From Warburgia ugandensis (lineage: Eukaryota > Streptophyta > Magnoliopsida > Canellales > Canellaceae), in contig CP141132.1 in the NCBI GenBank assembly GCA_035236585.1, forward strand, positions 55,456,880 through 55,520,879: DNA of 64,000 bases, given 5' to 3'. This document shows, in pieces, positions 24,700 through 38,258 of this stretch. Below the pieces are notes generated by a model that was not told the DNA's origin, made no database searches, and was given only the letters and a program-made list of their open reading frames with translations. Both the position numbers and the translations under genes were made by a program. Each line of letters begins with the position of its first letter. Within the stretch, counting starts at the first letter, position 1.

Positions 24700-25756
24700 A
24701 AATAAGGAAAGTGCTTAAAGCATGAAACTAGAAATCAAAACAAGCAACAAGTATTGTAAAACAATGAGGAAAAACCAACTTAATTGAAGGGAAATCAAAT
24801 AACGAAGATTGATGAATTTGAAGGAGGATGGAACAACTACATTAAAGCTTGGTGGAAGAAAATCATGTGTGAAATCCAGGTGGCGTACCAGCCCTAAAGG
24901 GCGCATGGAACTCCCTACAGAAAAAGAAAAAAAAAAAAAAAAAAAAAAAAAAGATGGAGGACCTTCTGTCTTTTATATTATGTTCCATTTTTTTCTAAAA
25001 TGATAAGATTTTGTAGAATTATATCCCTAGGAAAATAGGATAAAGAGATAAGATTTACGATAGAGATAAGATATGATAGGTAACTTAAGAAGGAAGTTAG
25101 AAGTAGGACTCTAGGAAGGTGCTAGGAAAGTGGGAGTTAGAAGGTGAGAGAAAAGGAAAGTCTAAGGAATGAAGACTCCTCTTCTATTGGTCCACCTTGA
25201 ATGCCACCTACGCTTGTTGATAGGTCAAAATTTCTTCCTATTTTTTCTCTTTAATTCATGTTTTTTTTTTTTTTTTTTTTTTTTCAAGTTGGAAGTTGCA
25301 TGAGATCTTGCCAAAATGTGGGGACCATGTAGTTGGCTAAAATGGCTCAGGTTGATGGCTTTAACTTGATGTCTTCAATGGCTTACTCCCTTGGCTCCAA
25401 GGCTCATGTGGTTTGGCTTCTCCCAGCTTTTCCTTGATGGCTTTACTACTTTCCTTGAAATGCTCATGACCCTTGCTTGAACTTTGCAATGATGGGAATT
25501 TAGAGCCTTGTTCTATCGATTGATCTTAGTCCTTGATTTTCATCTCAAGTGATCTCGGTTATTGGATCATCATCTCAATACTTACAAAATATGAAAAGAC
25601 CTAATTAATTTTTAAAAAATTATGACAACTCACATACCTACTATGGATTAGCTTCTAAACTAGCAAAATATCAAACTTTTGGATTATTAGGTTAGAAAAT
25701 CATGTGTCATGAATTTTTGGGAAAACGCTAAGATAATACTTATAATTTATAACACA
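24700..25756 (-). mobile_element. Decayed Athila-like LTR fragment
   Basis: The right half (about 25190-25750) follows the same order of words as the Athila LTR end at 51400-52024: a run of 'ggct' words, then a GATC/ATCTCAA segment, ACTTACAAAATATG..., TACCTACTATGGATTAGCTTCTA, TTATTAGGTTAGAAAATCATGTGT. The left half is weaker. It contains a 20-odd-base A run near 24930 and a T run near 25262. No coding frame is visible. The satellite stops abruptly at its left edge. Confidence 0.55.
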
Positions 25757-25985
25757 TGAGCTACTACTACTACATAGGAGACTTTTAAAGTCGATAAAAA
25801 ATTCTAATAGAAGTCAGTTAAAAAATGACTTCTATTGAACAAACTTTGAAAGTTGATAATTTTTAAAGTCATTTAGATAAATGGCTTTAAAAATCAAGGA
25901 CTTTTCTAGTCATTTAGTGCTAAATGACTTCAAAAGTTCTAGACCAAAGTTGTTTAGGTCCAAACGACTTCAAAAAAAAAATTCT
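25757..25985. repeat. Subterminal repeats of the CACTA relic
   Basis: At least eight direct and inverted copies of variants of GACTTTAAAAG / CTTTTAAAGTCG occur in 230 bp, for example near 25782, 25830, 25868, 25886, 25910, 25930 and 25965. In CACTA elements such repeats bind the element-encoded protein. The density falls sharply after 25985. Confidence 0.65.
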
Positions 25986-27949
25986 TTCATTTTTTACATT
26001 CTGAGCACTACCACCACCATCTGTATACATTAAGTGTAACATCTGATACAATTTTCTTACAATCTTTATACACATGAAAAATAAACTTACATTCACTTTC
26101 ACATTGGGTACAAAACATCCAAATTCATCATTATCCATCCACAACTATCTTGAAAACACTTCACAAAATAAACCACAACATGTGCATTCACTACAATATC
26201 CACATTTGCTTCATTTGTAAATCTATAAACATTCACATTTACTTTCACACTCTAAGCTACCCTCATTCATCATCCTATAAAAGTTATATAATTCAATGAA
26301 TATATTGAAAACCAGCTGCCACATTTTCACTTCATTTACAAGCTCCAAATTCACTTCATCCATGCTCATTTACTCCCACACTCTCCACCCATTCATCACT
26401 TAAAAAATAATATATTCCAAAGAAAATAATGGAAACTAAAAGAACACATACAAGTGAATGAAAAAAATACATAATTATGTATTTTACAGGAGTTGTTACT
26501 CCAAGTGTTCTAATTGAAACTCAGTACATACTAAGCCCATTCGCTTCGAATTTCATTGAGGTTTACTTCGGAGTACCTCTTCTTATTTGCCCACTCAAAA
26601 AGCTTAGTAGCTTGTAATACAACATATTTAATTCAGGTCACATTCTTTTAGCTAGATCCATAAAAAGCTATGAAAATATATAAGATTATGAAAAGAAAAA
26701 ATTGTCTTACCTTTCTTAATTAAGAGACAACAACACTATCAAATATTAGGATCCTCATGTATCTCAGCATATAGTTCCCACACTCTTAATTAGAGTGTTG
26801 TCTAAGGTAGTATGCAACAAGGACAATAAAAAGAACACATAAATATCATTTGTAATATTGTAGCTTAATTAGTGGTAAAATAGAGTAATTAACTATTTTC
26901 TATACCTTGACATTCTTATAAGTGAGTTTCAGTGGTTGTACAGTCTCGGTCAGATAAGCCTATTTGTACCATACTCTACAAATTTAAATTTTAAATGCAT
27001 TATAGATGAATAAAAAAATATTTATTTACACATAATACATGAAAAGAATAAATAATTTATTTATAATTTTTGTAAGGGCGGGATGGATGTGAGATCTGCA
27101 AGAATAAAAAAAGAAAGCATGCCCACCATGCACATCCAAAACAAGTAGCAGCATCTAGTGAGCACTGTATAGAAAGTCATCTGAATTGTAATTAAATTTG
27201 ACAATCCCTAAGTATAGAATAAGTTGGAAAGATAATAAGAAAATTAAAACTTACCTACTATTGTAGAGAATCATTAAGCCCTATCCCTTAGAGAAATAAA
27301 AGAAGCCTAGTAAAATATCATGAACTTGCTTCTCTATTAGCCATTACTCCACGACTCCACAAATAATGTCAGGGTCAAGGAATTGGTAAAGTGTACCCTC
27401 ACCCTAAAAAAGGCTAGTTGCATCATTCAAGAAGCTGTATGAAAGAAATAATTATTACCTATATCATGAAAATATAATTTGTAATGTCAAATATTTTATA
27501 AGAAAATATGTGCATATACCCCATATAGGTGATAATGTGAGGGTGCTCGAATTGATCCCATAGGCAAATGCATAATAGGTCCTCTGCCATAAGTGGCACT
27601 TCAACAATGTCCTTGGAAAGTATTCCCTCCTTGATTTGTATGGAGTTGATTGCCTTATCTTCATTGATGAGAGTGTAGATTAATCTTAGGGATCAAGGCA
27701 ACTTAGGTGGGGACTTTCACATGATCATTAGACCATTGTTGTATGTAAAAAAAATTAGTTAAATAATATTAATCAATGAAGAGGACCTAATTTATGATAT
27801 ATAAAAAAAACATACATACAAGTACCTATTCCATTGGTGCAACAATAGGTGATGGTGCAATTGTGGGCGACCTCAATGGTGCATATTATTGCTGATTAAC
27901 CATATAAAGTTAATGAACAATTAAATTGAGGTCTCCAGCTAAAAATTGT
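25986..27949. other. Interior of the CACTA relic, no coherent coding
   Basis: AT-rich sequence. It has a short stretch of related 'cattcac / tacattcact' words at about 26030-26400. I see no frame longer than 75 codons and no recognisable protein. If the element encoded a second (catalytic) transposase here, it is no longer readable. Confidence 0.4.
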
Positions 27950-29792
27950 TGATAAGGAAGGTAGTATGATAAGATACATATCGTGGACTCTATAGGAATG
28001 ACTAAGACCTCTGGCCAAGCGACATGATATGCAACTAGCTACCGAACAGTTATCATATTTTTCATTTTTAAAGGGAATGGTAGGTTGACATTAGCATCCA
28101 AAGCCATGGTAATGGATACTTGCTTAGTATGTGGTGGCATACTAATTCCTTGCAAAATGGTGATTCATGCTCATAGCATGAACTAACTGCCACAATGTTT
28201 GGATAGGAACCCAAAGCCAATAGGCATTGACCCACTTGTAAATCAGATAAACAATAGAGAGGTTGAGATAGAGAGCTATTACATAAGGACAATGAAATTT
28301 TTTAGTGTTGTCTATATATATATATATATATCTTCTGGGTTGGAAATTATTTTTCGAGGGGCATGGTTGTCCTTTATGATCTTCTTTAGTTGTAGAATTA
28401 TAGCTAGTATTTGATGGAAGTACAGGGGCATTGTGAGAATTATGTATAGAGGATCGAGAAACTATCATCAAACCTCCTTCACACAACTATTTAAATATAT
28501 CCATTTTTATTTTCTCAACCAAATCATTGTAGGCCTCCTAATCCTCAACTGTAGGTAAACCTTAACCAAAGAATTTAGAAGGTACAATATCGTGCCCCAT
28601 GCCCCTAACTTGATTAAGGTGGTCCATTTTATTGTCTATAGTGTTATACGTGATGTCCTCATTGGCAGCAGTGCTGCTTAGAGTTCTTGTGCTTGTGCTT
28701 TTTTGGGTAAGAATGTCCTATAAAATTTAATTACAAAGACATGATCATGTTATCTAATTAATTGTATAAAATTGATAGATAGGTGGAACCACTTACAATG
28801 CTAGAAGCAATTTTTGTAGTAGTTTCATTTGGAAAGGTCTGGCTCATACAGCACACCGAATGCGCCATCTTTCAAAGGATGGAGCGATCAATGGGTTTCA
28901 TATTCCCATCTTTCTTTGGCTATCAAGCAAGATACTATAGTTAGAGAAAAAAATGTATATAAATATAATAGTATTAATTTAAAAGGGATAAAATATCACA
29001 GATACTTACTTCGTACTCTTCTAAACAGCATAGCCCAAATTGGACAGGTGGTGCTGCATATTAGTTTCATGCACCTTTCTTCCTCTTGCATTCTTTGCCT
29101 GCACCTTTGTACATTCATAATCAAGTGCAATAATAGGGTGTTACATGTAATTAATTAAATAAAACATTGTTTCCATACATACATCAAATTCAACATATGT
29201 ACGATTCTATACAAATACATTCCACACGTCCAGGCAATGATGTCAAAGTAAATGGCATGCACTGTGTATAGCCTTGGCTGATCATTGACATATGAAGCTA
29301 TGTAATTGCAAACAAGGTAGTTCTTCCATTTTCTCTATTACTCCTGAGCTCCTTGTAAAGCACGCATCTACTTCTAGTCAGGCATGTCAAAGGTACTCTG
29401 CAATGTACACAGCAAATTACGATATTTGAAAATAAGGTATGTTATAAATTATTTAATACACATTATTAATGTTTACCTGCCTTCACCATTTCTCATATTG
29501 AATCTTTTGTAAAGGATAGTGCAAGTCTCTTGTCCTCAAATGTAATAGGAACCATGCTTCTTATTGTGGAGAAGAGAAAACTACTATAAGAGGTTGCATT
29601 CTCACCTATCTCTTGCCCTCTACTATTGTATTGGATAGTTTCTTTAATTCCCTTCAACTTTATCTTGATAACCTTTTCCATTATTATTTGCCATCTACCC
29701 TTTCTCTTTTGAGTAGTGCTCATGTGGGCCTCTTGTTTGTGCTCTTCATTTTTCCCATATTCTTCATTTTGATCTTATTCTTGTTCCATCAT
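27950..29792 (-). pseudogene. Degenerate CACTA transposase-like protein, Transposase_24 (Ptta/En/Spm) family
   Basis: The reading starts at an ATG pair at 29792 (MMEQE, then a stop). The part from 29723 reads on through KGIKETIQYNSRG, QEIGENATSYSSFL and RSMVPITFED, the N-terminal Transposase_24 pattern (..GxxxGxN...FxSFLG...VPIT..DWR). Further on, near 29400-29250, comes FDMPD..., then RKWKNYLVCNYI, which fits the family's W-R-x-W/F-K block. A C-terminal block at about 28170-27970 reads LQGISMPPHTKQVSITMAL and later VAYHVAWPEVLVIP, as in proteins of this family. Frames change and several stops occur, partly from introns and partly from decay. Exon borders are not resolved. Confidence 0.65.
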
Positions 29793-30683
29793 TACTACAA
29801 AGAAGAACCCAATGATATTAGAACAACGACAAAAAAAGGCCATGTAATCCATTTAAAGAAAACAAACCGACGTGACTTATGTGGCAAATAAACCAAAAGC
29901 AAATCAAATAAAACATGCATGAAAATAGGAACTTTCTAACAATAGATATTTCTAAAATTAACCTTTCCTAAAACTACACTATTCGGAAGATGCAACAACT
30001 TTAAGCAATGAAACATAAACTGGACATATCATGCAATTAAACTTATCAATGAAGGGCAACCTCTAAATATGGACTAGCAATACAATTAAAACATGCAATT
30101 AAAAATTAAGAGGAGTGCACATGATGCATGTAGGGGACAACATGAAACCTAAACCCCTATTTTTAGGGTTTTGAGGTTTTTGATTTCTTTCAAGATTGGT
30201 TGGTGAGTTTTTCTTCTTTCATCCATTGTAGGTTTGTTTTTATTTTTTATTTAATGTTTTCTATTTCACAATCTTTCCATGTTTGGTTGTGTACATTCTT
30301 TTGTTCATGTTTCGCTTTGTATATTCTTTTCATGTCATCAACTTGATACATTTGGAGCTTTATGGGTTATAAAAATTTAAAGCTTCTAAGGATTGCTTAT
30401 TGTTGCTTAGTATACAGGCTAAATAAATTTATGATTGAGTTGGCAATGCATGTGTCATTGTTAGGAAACACACATTGATAAATGGATAAACCATATCCAA
30501 TTTTAATATGCACAATGTTTGATTTTACATTTTTATGGCATCATGTACATATCTCTTTGTACGTTCTACAACTTAAATGACAGTTTCATTGATAATATGA
30601 GAGTGTGATTGTTGTTGATGCATATAGCAAATGAAATGGGTTGTTGCAAATAAATTCCATGATGGATTGAATTGTTGGGAGTA
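29793..30683. other. Region upstream of the CACTA transposase, no gene seen
   Basis: AT-rich, with a T-rich stretch at about 30160-30350. No frame or repeat is recognised. The last five bases (GAGTA, 30679-30683) form one side of the imperfect target duplication of the Athila insertion. Confidence 0.4.
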
Positions 30684-32730
30684 TGTTCTTGTTTTAAATA
30701 AAACTCGCATGGCACGAATCATTTCTAATATAGTACGCTAGTGAGGTCAATTCCATGAGGAGTCAACTATTGGATGCTAGTGGCCCCTACTCTAAACTAT
30801 CTAACCAAGCAAAAATTCAAGTGATTTTTATCCTAAATTAAGAATGGAAATTAAAACATGAACTTGGAAACTATGCAAAAACAAAAAATGGAAACTAAGC
30901 AAGAGCAAGAAATGTGCTAAATGGAAAACTTTCCTAAAACATGCACTTTCTAAAATTAAAACTTTCCTGAGTTAAAAACTTCTAATTTATGACTTTCCTA
31001 ATTAACAACTTTCTTAAAATGAAATTTAGCAACTTTCCTAAACTAATTTTCCTAAACATGAAATTAACAACTAATCTAATGAAAACATGCTTTAACAAAC
31101 TACTTTCCTAATCATACAAAACTAAGAAAAGTAAGCATTCATATGAACTATTTGAAGTAACTTAGTTGTAAAATAATGGAATCTAATCTACAACTAACCA
31201 AGAGAAATGAAGGAAAAGTTACCACTAAAAAATAGTGAAAGGAAAACTACCAAATTAACATACATGTTACCATGGAATGATATATATGGTTCATTGGATA
31301 GGAGTGGATTTAATGAACTACTTTGAAAACCTAAGCATGAAATCTATTTCTAACATTAACTAAGCAATCTAACAATCTAATTGGGATCTTGAAAAATAAA
31401 GTGAACAAGATTGTATTGTGCTAGAAATTAACATACACCATTCATGGAAAGAAATTTCAGCAGTAAGGTAATTGAAACATTCAATGACTATAACATGTAA
31501 AACATGAAATTAATCACTTCTAATGCATCCAAGCATTGAAGAACAAAGTTAATTTACTGTTGGACATAAACATGAGTTGAAAATTCCAACTAATCTCATT
31601 GAATCACATCCAAAAAGTCATCAACATAACATTCCATACATGTAATCCAAATCTGAAAATTAAATGCTACTACAGTGATGTTCACTTAATCTTAATCACT
31701 CCTCAAGTAGAATCCAAACTCTTCTTCAATTGTTCCAACATTCTCTCATGAACAAGTATGCTTGAAATCAAAGGAGAATCCTATGAAAAACTAAGACAAT
31801 AATCCAATGGAATTTAAACAACCAAAGCTGAAAAATGAAGAGGGCTTAAAGAGAATAAAGATGCGATGAAAGCTAAAGAAAAAAACTAGATTCAAGATGA
31901 CTTCCCTTGGCTGTCACTCCAAGGAAAAACCAGACTTAAATCTTAGTTTAAAAGCAAGGAAAACTAACATGAAAAGAAAGAAATTCCAGCAAAGGCTAAC
32001 AAACCTTCAAAGGTGAATCAAAACTCCCAAAATCCTAGCTTGAACACTTGAGGGAGAAGTATGAACCTTGGAAGTTTGTAGCAGCACCCAAAGACATCAC
32101 AAAACAACAAGTAAAAGAGAAAAAATGGGCTGGAAGGAAGTGGGCGTCTCCTTCCAATGAAGGAGATGTCCTTTTCCTATGGTGAAAGAGTGGTAGTTTG
32201 CTTGGATTTTGGGCTGGCTTTATAAGATTTTTCCTATCTTTCCTAGGGTAACCTAATACTAATGTGTGGTGGGGATTAAAGAGGGTTAAATTGAAGGGAT
32301 TTGATGGGGAAAAAGGATGGACACCAAATAGGAAAGTGGGGTGGGGGGGGGGGGGAGAGAGTAGATGGCTATCTTAAGATGGGAGGTAGGCATGAGACAC
32401 CACCTTTTTAGGAAGGGGCATCTCCCCCCTTCCAAAAACATTGAAGGCCTATTTTTTAGGAAAGTGGGTGGGGATAGGTTAGGAAAGATGTGGGATGTGT
32501 TAAGTGGGGGAATTTTTTTGGTTGGATAGTTTCCTAAGAGGTGGAAGGAGTGAGAGTTTTGAAAATTCGCAGTGCATCTTAAGGGTGAGGTAGAAATTAA
32601 GGGAAAAGTGGGAAAAAGTGAGAAAAACTCTAAAAATTGGTTGCTCTTATCCCATTAGTCCACATGCCCTCTTATTTGAATAGATTTTTCCTTAATTATC
32701 TTCAAAATAACTCATAGATAACTCTCTTGA

Positions 32731-35700
32731 TGTGATGACCCAAGTTTTTGTAACATATTTTGTAATACATTTTTCAAAGGCATGGCCCTTAGCAGTAAAT
32801 TTTTTTTGCAAAACAAAGTAGTAAAAATTATTTTCTTTAGAACTTATTTTGAAAAACCCAAGTAATCACTTCATACATAACATAAGTAGAATTTTTGTGC
32901 AAGATAAAATTCAATTGAAGGAATCCATCCAGTGGTTCACAGTACAGCCCGAGTATCAGTACAATACTTATCCAAATTACATAATCTAAATTTCAAAGCT
33001 CACCATACAATAAAAATTCTCAATACAATACAATGCTCTCAAATAAAATACATGTCTTCAAGGGATATACCCTGATTGATTATTCTTCCAAGTCTTCTTA
33101 TGTCTTGAGCTCCTAATTCTCCTTCTCTATATCTAAGATATTGTAAAGATTGAAACATTTATAATATCTCAACAAGCTATGTATGATAGGGGATTCAAGA
33201 AGCATAATAATTTGATAGTATAATCCTAATACTTCATAATCCCATTATTCATACTCATGGATTAATCTCTTTACTTTATCATATATGTACATCCTTACAC
33301 ATACATACTGTATACTTTGTATAGATATGATCGAAACTGTGAAAAATAGTTAATATCTCAAACATAATCATACCTAGCTTATACTGAGTTGATAAATCAT
33401 TCAGACTCTGCTAGAAATACTCCCTCATTTGAGCAGTGTTAGTAATCCACGACTACCCGACATCTCATCATGCCATATTATAAGGCATTTCATTATGCCA
33501 TGCATCATAATGCAAAAATACTCAAAGGACTACTCTGCATGCAGTCAGAATCTGTATAAGTGACCACAAATAACTGCCCAATAATCCACCTATACCATCC
33601 TTGGTGGAAATCACAATATCCATGTCTGTATTGGGGGGCACCATGGCTGTCATAGGGCGGCCTTCCCATAGTTGCCCCACCCAACTTTTAACCTCACTTA
33701 GGCGTAGTATCCATATCATAACAAGTTTCAGAGAGCAGGTGGCCAAACCCCACTAAATCTCCTGGCATAGCATCCCCAGATATACGCCTATTTAAAACAA
33801 AACCACAAGCCTCCATGCTTGTATGTAAAGTAATTCTCATACATACCAGACAATTTATCTATTTACTTAGGGCTAGAATATCTTCTAGTTCCCTATTCAC
33901 TTAGAGTTTTTTCCTCAATTCTAATGTTACCATTTCATATGTGTTTTGATTGGAACATAAGGGTTTTTAAGAGATTTAATACAAGTATTTACATTACACT
34001 TGTCAACATTTCTAAACATAAGATCATATATTCAACATGTATATCTCATGTAGATGCATTCATAAAATCCTCCTACCTTCAAGTAGTGATCCATCTCTTC
34101 AAATCTTCCATGATCTTGACTGACGTATTTAATCTGTAAATCCATATATACTATCAATATTTATACAATCTAAATAATCTTCTTTTTTTTATCATATCTA
34201 TATTCATTATTTTATATTGTCCCTTGATATGAAGGATCCACAATCTATCTTCCTCAGATAGTGTCTATCCTATTGATTAGTAGATCTAATGGTTAGAATG
34301 ATCTTCTAATCTTTCAGATCTAACTATTTTATATTCTAAGTCTTTGTGTATTCCTTTCTTTGATCTTGATCTTTCATAGATCCTTTGATCAACAATTTAT
34401 ACTTGTTGATAAAGATCAAGGGAATAGATCTTCTATCATCTAGTTCTTCTTTGATCTAAGTTCAGTTGTTTGATCATCCCTAAGGAGGATGATCTTGGTT
34501 CTCTTCCTTGAATCATATTTGATCAAGGGTTTGGATTCTTTAGCTAGATTTGTCTACAACATAAATACATAAATACATAATAAAATACAACATTAAAATT
34601 CTTATTGTTCTTGATCATTCAAGATCCTATGGATCTTGTTTGATCATCATTATCTTAATTACAATTTTTATTAGGATTAGATAATTTACTAACCTTTTAT
34701 ACTCTTATTATTATTATTCAACCAGTTAATGTTTTACTAGTTGAAGATACCTTATTCTATACTAAGCCTAGATAGCTCCTCTTATTTCCAATTAACTAAG
34801 GCCTGCTAGTTGAATGGCTGAACACAAAGTGGTTACTTCAATCCTCATGTAAGGAGGCGTTTAGACCTCACAAATGTCAACAGAAGGTAAGGGAAGAGTG
34901 AGGCTCTATTAGAGAACCCCCTTAACCACCATGTTCAGCATTCACTAGAATGACCTTAGCTCAACCTTTCATATGGTTCTTATGAGCATTTTAACCCTAA
35001 GCGCTCTTTCTAATTGATTTTAATTAAATCCATGAACATTTAAAATGTCATTCATGGGGTTTATTATTCTCCTAGTTTGTGCCAAGGATTTTATAATCCT
35101 TATATTGTCCAACTAACTATAGCCCTTACTAATATTAAGTTAAAGTCATTCACGCATCTTAATTGCCCATGAATCTCTATATTCCATTAGTTTACATTTT
35201 TGGTGATTTATGCCCATTATATCTTAACAACTACTTAACATTTGAATCTACTAATAAAATTTGACAATAAATAAATCATAAACTTTAAAGCATAAATCCA
35301 ATATAAATTTAACAACTATTTATACTAACATGCTTCCTATGAATGTAACTTAACCTAATGAAATAAAACTATACTTAAACTAGCATGGTCCTAAGTTATG
35401 AAATACATGAAATTTTACTAGTAATCTAATGGAATCATGGTAAAATATTAATTTCAAACTAACATGACCCTAAGATAATTAAATTACCGACCTATTATAA
35501 TAATAATCTAATAACATATAGAGCATAGCATACTGAAACTTAAGAGTTACACTATCATGCTTCCTAATTTATAACATAAAATCACATCTACAATTCTATT
35601 ATCAAATAAAAGACAAGTAAACTAATTAGATTAAGATTATTAGAAACTTTTACTTGTGATCAAACCATTAGATTTTAGATCTTTTCCTTTAGATCGAGGG

Positions 35701-37598
35701 TTTTAATTACATTTAGGGCATTTACTTTATTAAGGTCCAAAGATATATCCATTTGTTTTTGTCACATTTGATCCATGATCTAACTGGATTTTATCATAAT
35801 CCCATTCATACAACCCATCCAAAGGGTTTGATCATGCTTGATCTTATTGATCAAGTGGGTCCTTTTGTATTTTTAGGGTTTTTCTACCATAAAGGGTAAA
35901 TTCCTCAATTTATGTTAGATTTGTCAAAATAAATCATAGATATTAATTTATTTCAACATTATATTATGATTTAATTAGATCCCCAAGATTTGATCATCTC
36001 AGATCTTGGAGATCATCAAAATTGGAAGCTTAATTCCTAAAAATTGAAAGTTTCTTCAATATTTTTATCCATTTTATTACTTCAGAAGAAAGTAGATATT
36101 ACAAGCTTTCCATGGCTTCTTTCTGATCTTAATTTGGAGTTCAGATGAATCCATAGTTGAACTTTGAAGTTCACAGTAGTTCCGAGGGTCCATATTTTAT
36201 CTAGGCCTAGAGGAACAAATGACCTTGATTAGTAAGGCGAAACGGGTCCAGTCTAGCAGATCGGTTGCCGCGCTTCTATCATCAAGACACACGCAATAAT
36301 GCTGTCCCTAGGACTTGTGCTATCACACGGTTGTTTCATTGAGGCGGCGTCTAGGGTGCCCAATCTTGTAAAGAAGATCGGACAGTCCATTTTGGACCGT
36401 CCAATCAATTCTTTTTTAATTAAGGGCTCAAAACTAGATAAAATTTCTTAAAAATTCCACCCTGGGGGTTTTGGACCCTTCCAGATCGATTGGACATCTC
36501 AAATTATACATTTGAGTCCTTCATCATGCATAATTGAAGGGTTCTTACCCTTACTTGATTTTTATAGTTTTTAACCTAAAATTGATTTCAGAAAAATACA
36601 AATTATATAAACTAACATGAAATAAGTGTGGGAAGAGTTGCCACCTACTTGATTTTAGAAAAACATAGTTTTTTTAGCCCAATTTAAAAGAAATATCCAC
36701 TTGATGATAGGATCGCCCAATAACCGCTTGTTTTGTGATTTTTTGTTGATTTCACGGTTGGATCTTAAAATTTCTTTAGGAGTTTTATAGATAAGGTAGT
36801 CTAGGACAATATGAATGGTTGATTTTGATATTTGATTTGGATTAGAGTGCCTAATGGAATTTACGTCTCTTGTTCCAATCTAAAGGGAGGAGAGAGAAAG
36901 TGAAAGAGAGAGATTTTTGGGAATTTTGGAAATTTGGCAATAAGTTTGGATCTGGTTTTTAGGTGAAGCAAGATAATTTCATGGTAATTTTTATGAACAT
37001 TTTTGGAGGATTTTTGGGGGTGTATTTATAGATGTTTTTGAATTTTTCATAATTACTTATAATAATTATGTTTTAATTCTTTTGAATATTAAATTAACAT
37101 TGGATCCTCCACTACACCTCCTTCTCCACTATTAGTTGGCAGTAGTTTGACCACTCATTACATGTTTTCTGGTTGTTGAATTCATTTGTGAGCCCCATGT
37201 GGGCCCCATGAAGGTGTGAAAGGATCATTTTGCCCTTTTATGGAGAAAAATCTATTTTATTCTCCTGAACTCGAAATTGAGCGTACTTAGTGGTGTTGGA
37301 ATCATATTCCTAAGTACATTCTAAATATTGAAGTCTTAGATCTTGGTTATTACCATTTTACCCTTTTATTCATAAAATGGAGAAAATTAGGAATTTTTCA
37401 TTTTAACTTGGAATTGAACGTACTTAGTGTCATTTTGATCAGTTTTTTTAAGTACATTCATAATTTCTTAGTTTTAAATCATGTTTTAATCTCTATAAAA
37501 AGAGAATTTCCAATAACCTAATATTCCAGCCCAGAATTTTCAAAAAATCAAACTAAATTAATTTTCTCAATCAATTTACAATAATTGGAGTTGTTACA
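32731..37598 (-). mobile_element. Solo LTR of 4,868 bp, Tekay/Del-like
   Basis: Bounded by TGTGATGACC and GTTGTTACA (TG...CA) and by a perfect 5-bp duplication. There is no primer site, polypurine tract or coding domain inside, so it is a solo LTR rather than an element. A segment at about 33550-33790 (GGCCAAACCCCACT...CTCCTGGCATAGCA) is related to 1-250 of the Tekay-like LTR. The U3 end (37100-37598) resembles the other Tekay LTR ends. A TATA-like motif lies on the minus strand at 37023-37030. At about 34230-34680 and 35640-36010 GATC-containing words are dense. A module at about 34740-35230 is shared with the Athila leader. Confidence 0.88.
37023..37030 (-). promoter_or_regulatory. TATA-like motif of the long solo LTR
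   Basis: TATAAATA on the minus strand, about 570 bp inside the LTR start (37598). The position is comparable with the 430 bp seen in the 2.5-kb LTRs. Confidence 0.45.
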
Positions 37599-38247
37599 CT
37601 TGAATCTCCTCCAATCCTAGCCTTCCATTTAGCTTGTCTTAATGGATAACTTTGTAGGCTCCATTGGCTAAGCTCATGGCTGGCTTATGAAGCTTCCTTG
37701 GCTTGTTTTCTTGGCTTCAACCCTTGGCTTGAGTGACTTGTATGGTTGTGTTTGAATTCCTTAGCTTGCCATCTTCTTTCATGACTTATATGGCTAAGGT
37801 GGCTTAAGTGGCTTCACAGCAAAGGTGGTGGGAATGTATGGCTCACTTCATGGGCTCACATTGGCCATATTTAGCTCCTTTACTCACATCCATTACTATT
37901 CCATAAGATGATCTTGGCCTTTGGTTTATGTTGAAGTGATAATTTTGAGGCTTTGACTCAATCTTTTAATCTTTATCTTCAATTTCATCCCCATCGATCT
38001 CGGCCTTTAAATCAACATCTTACTTCTTATAAAAAGTGAAAAACCCTAATTAAATCTTAGAAAAATATGATTAATTACATACTTACCTTGGACTAGCTTC
38101 TGCACCTACAAAGTAATAAACTTTTGTGTTATTAGGTTAAAAATTCATGTGTTACAAATTTTGGTCTAGAAACTCTAATTTGCCCCAATAAGTTGTAACA
38201 AATGGGTACTAACTGGGTGAGTTTTATGCAAAATTAAACACTTATCA

Positions 38248-38258
38248 CACCCCCAACC
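38248..38258 (-). other. Polypurine tract of the Athila element
   Basis: Minus strand GGTTGGGGGTG followed by the LTR start TGATAAGTG. It defines the inner edge of the 3' LTR. Confidence 0.82.

Larger units (their letters stand above)
25757..30683 (-). mobile_element. CACTA (En/Spm-type) DNA transposon relic
   Basis: The left edge begins CTACTACTACATAGGAGAC, a CACTA-like end, and is followed by 230 bp of subterminal repeats based on GACTTTTAAAGTC. A broken transposase on the minus strand (27950-29792) resembles the Transposase_24 (Ptta/En/Spm) family. No right terminus is seen before the Athila insertion at 30684. A second cluster with the same repeat word lies at 56310-56615 and may be the other end. 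The rest of the interior is AT-rich and without a coherent frame. Confidence 0.65.
32726..37603 (-). repeat. 5-bp target site duplication CTTGA around the long solo LTR
   Basis: CTTGA at 32726-32730 and again at 37599-37603. The undisturbed site in the sister LTR (near 51395) has a single CTTGA between AACTCT and ATCTCC. This proves insertion at this spot. Confidence 0.95.
30684..38247 (-). mobile_element. 3' LTR of the Athila element, split by a solo LTR
   Basis: The parts 30684-32730 and 37604-38247 match 46660-47630 + 50314-51389 and 51390-52024 respectively. On the minus strand the LTR starts TGATAAGTGTTTAATTTTG at 38247. A G run of 14 bases lies near 32342. No coding sequence is seen. 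Confidence 0.9.

Noticed and set aside
29793-30683. Possible host gene promoter or exon (AAACCTAAACCCC-like word near 30150)
   Set aside because: A single telomere-like word and T-rich DNA; no downstream frame supports a gene.
32731-37598. Considered as a complete nested retrotransposon
   Set aside because: No internal LTR pair, primer site, polypurine tract or protein domain; the ends are those of a single LTR.
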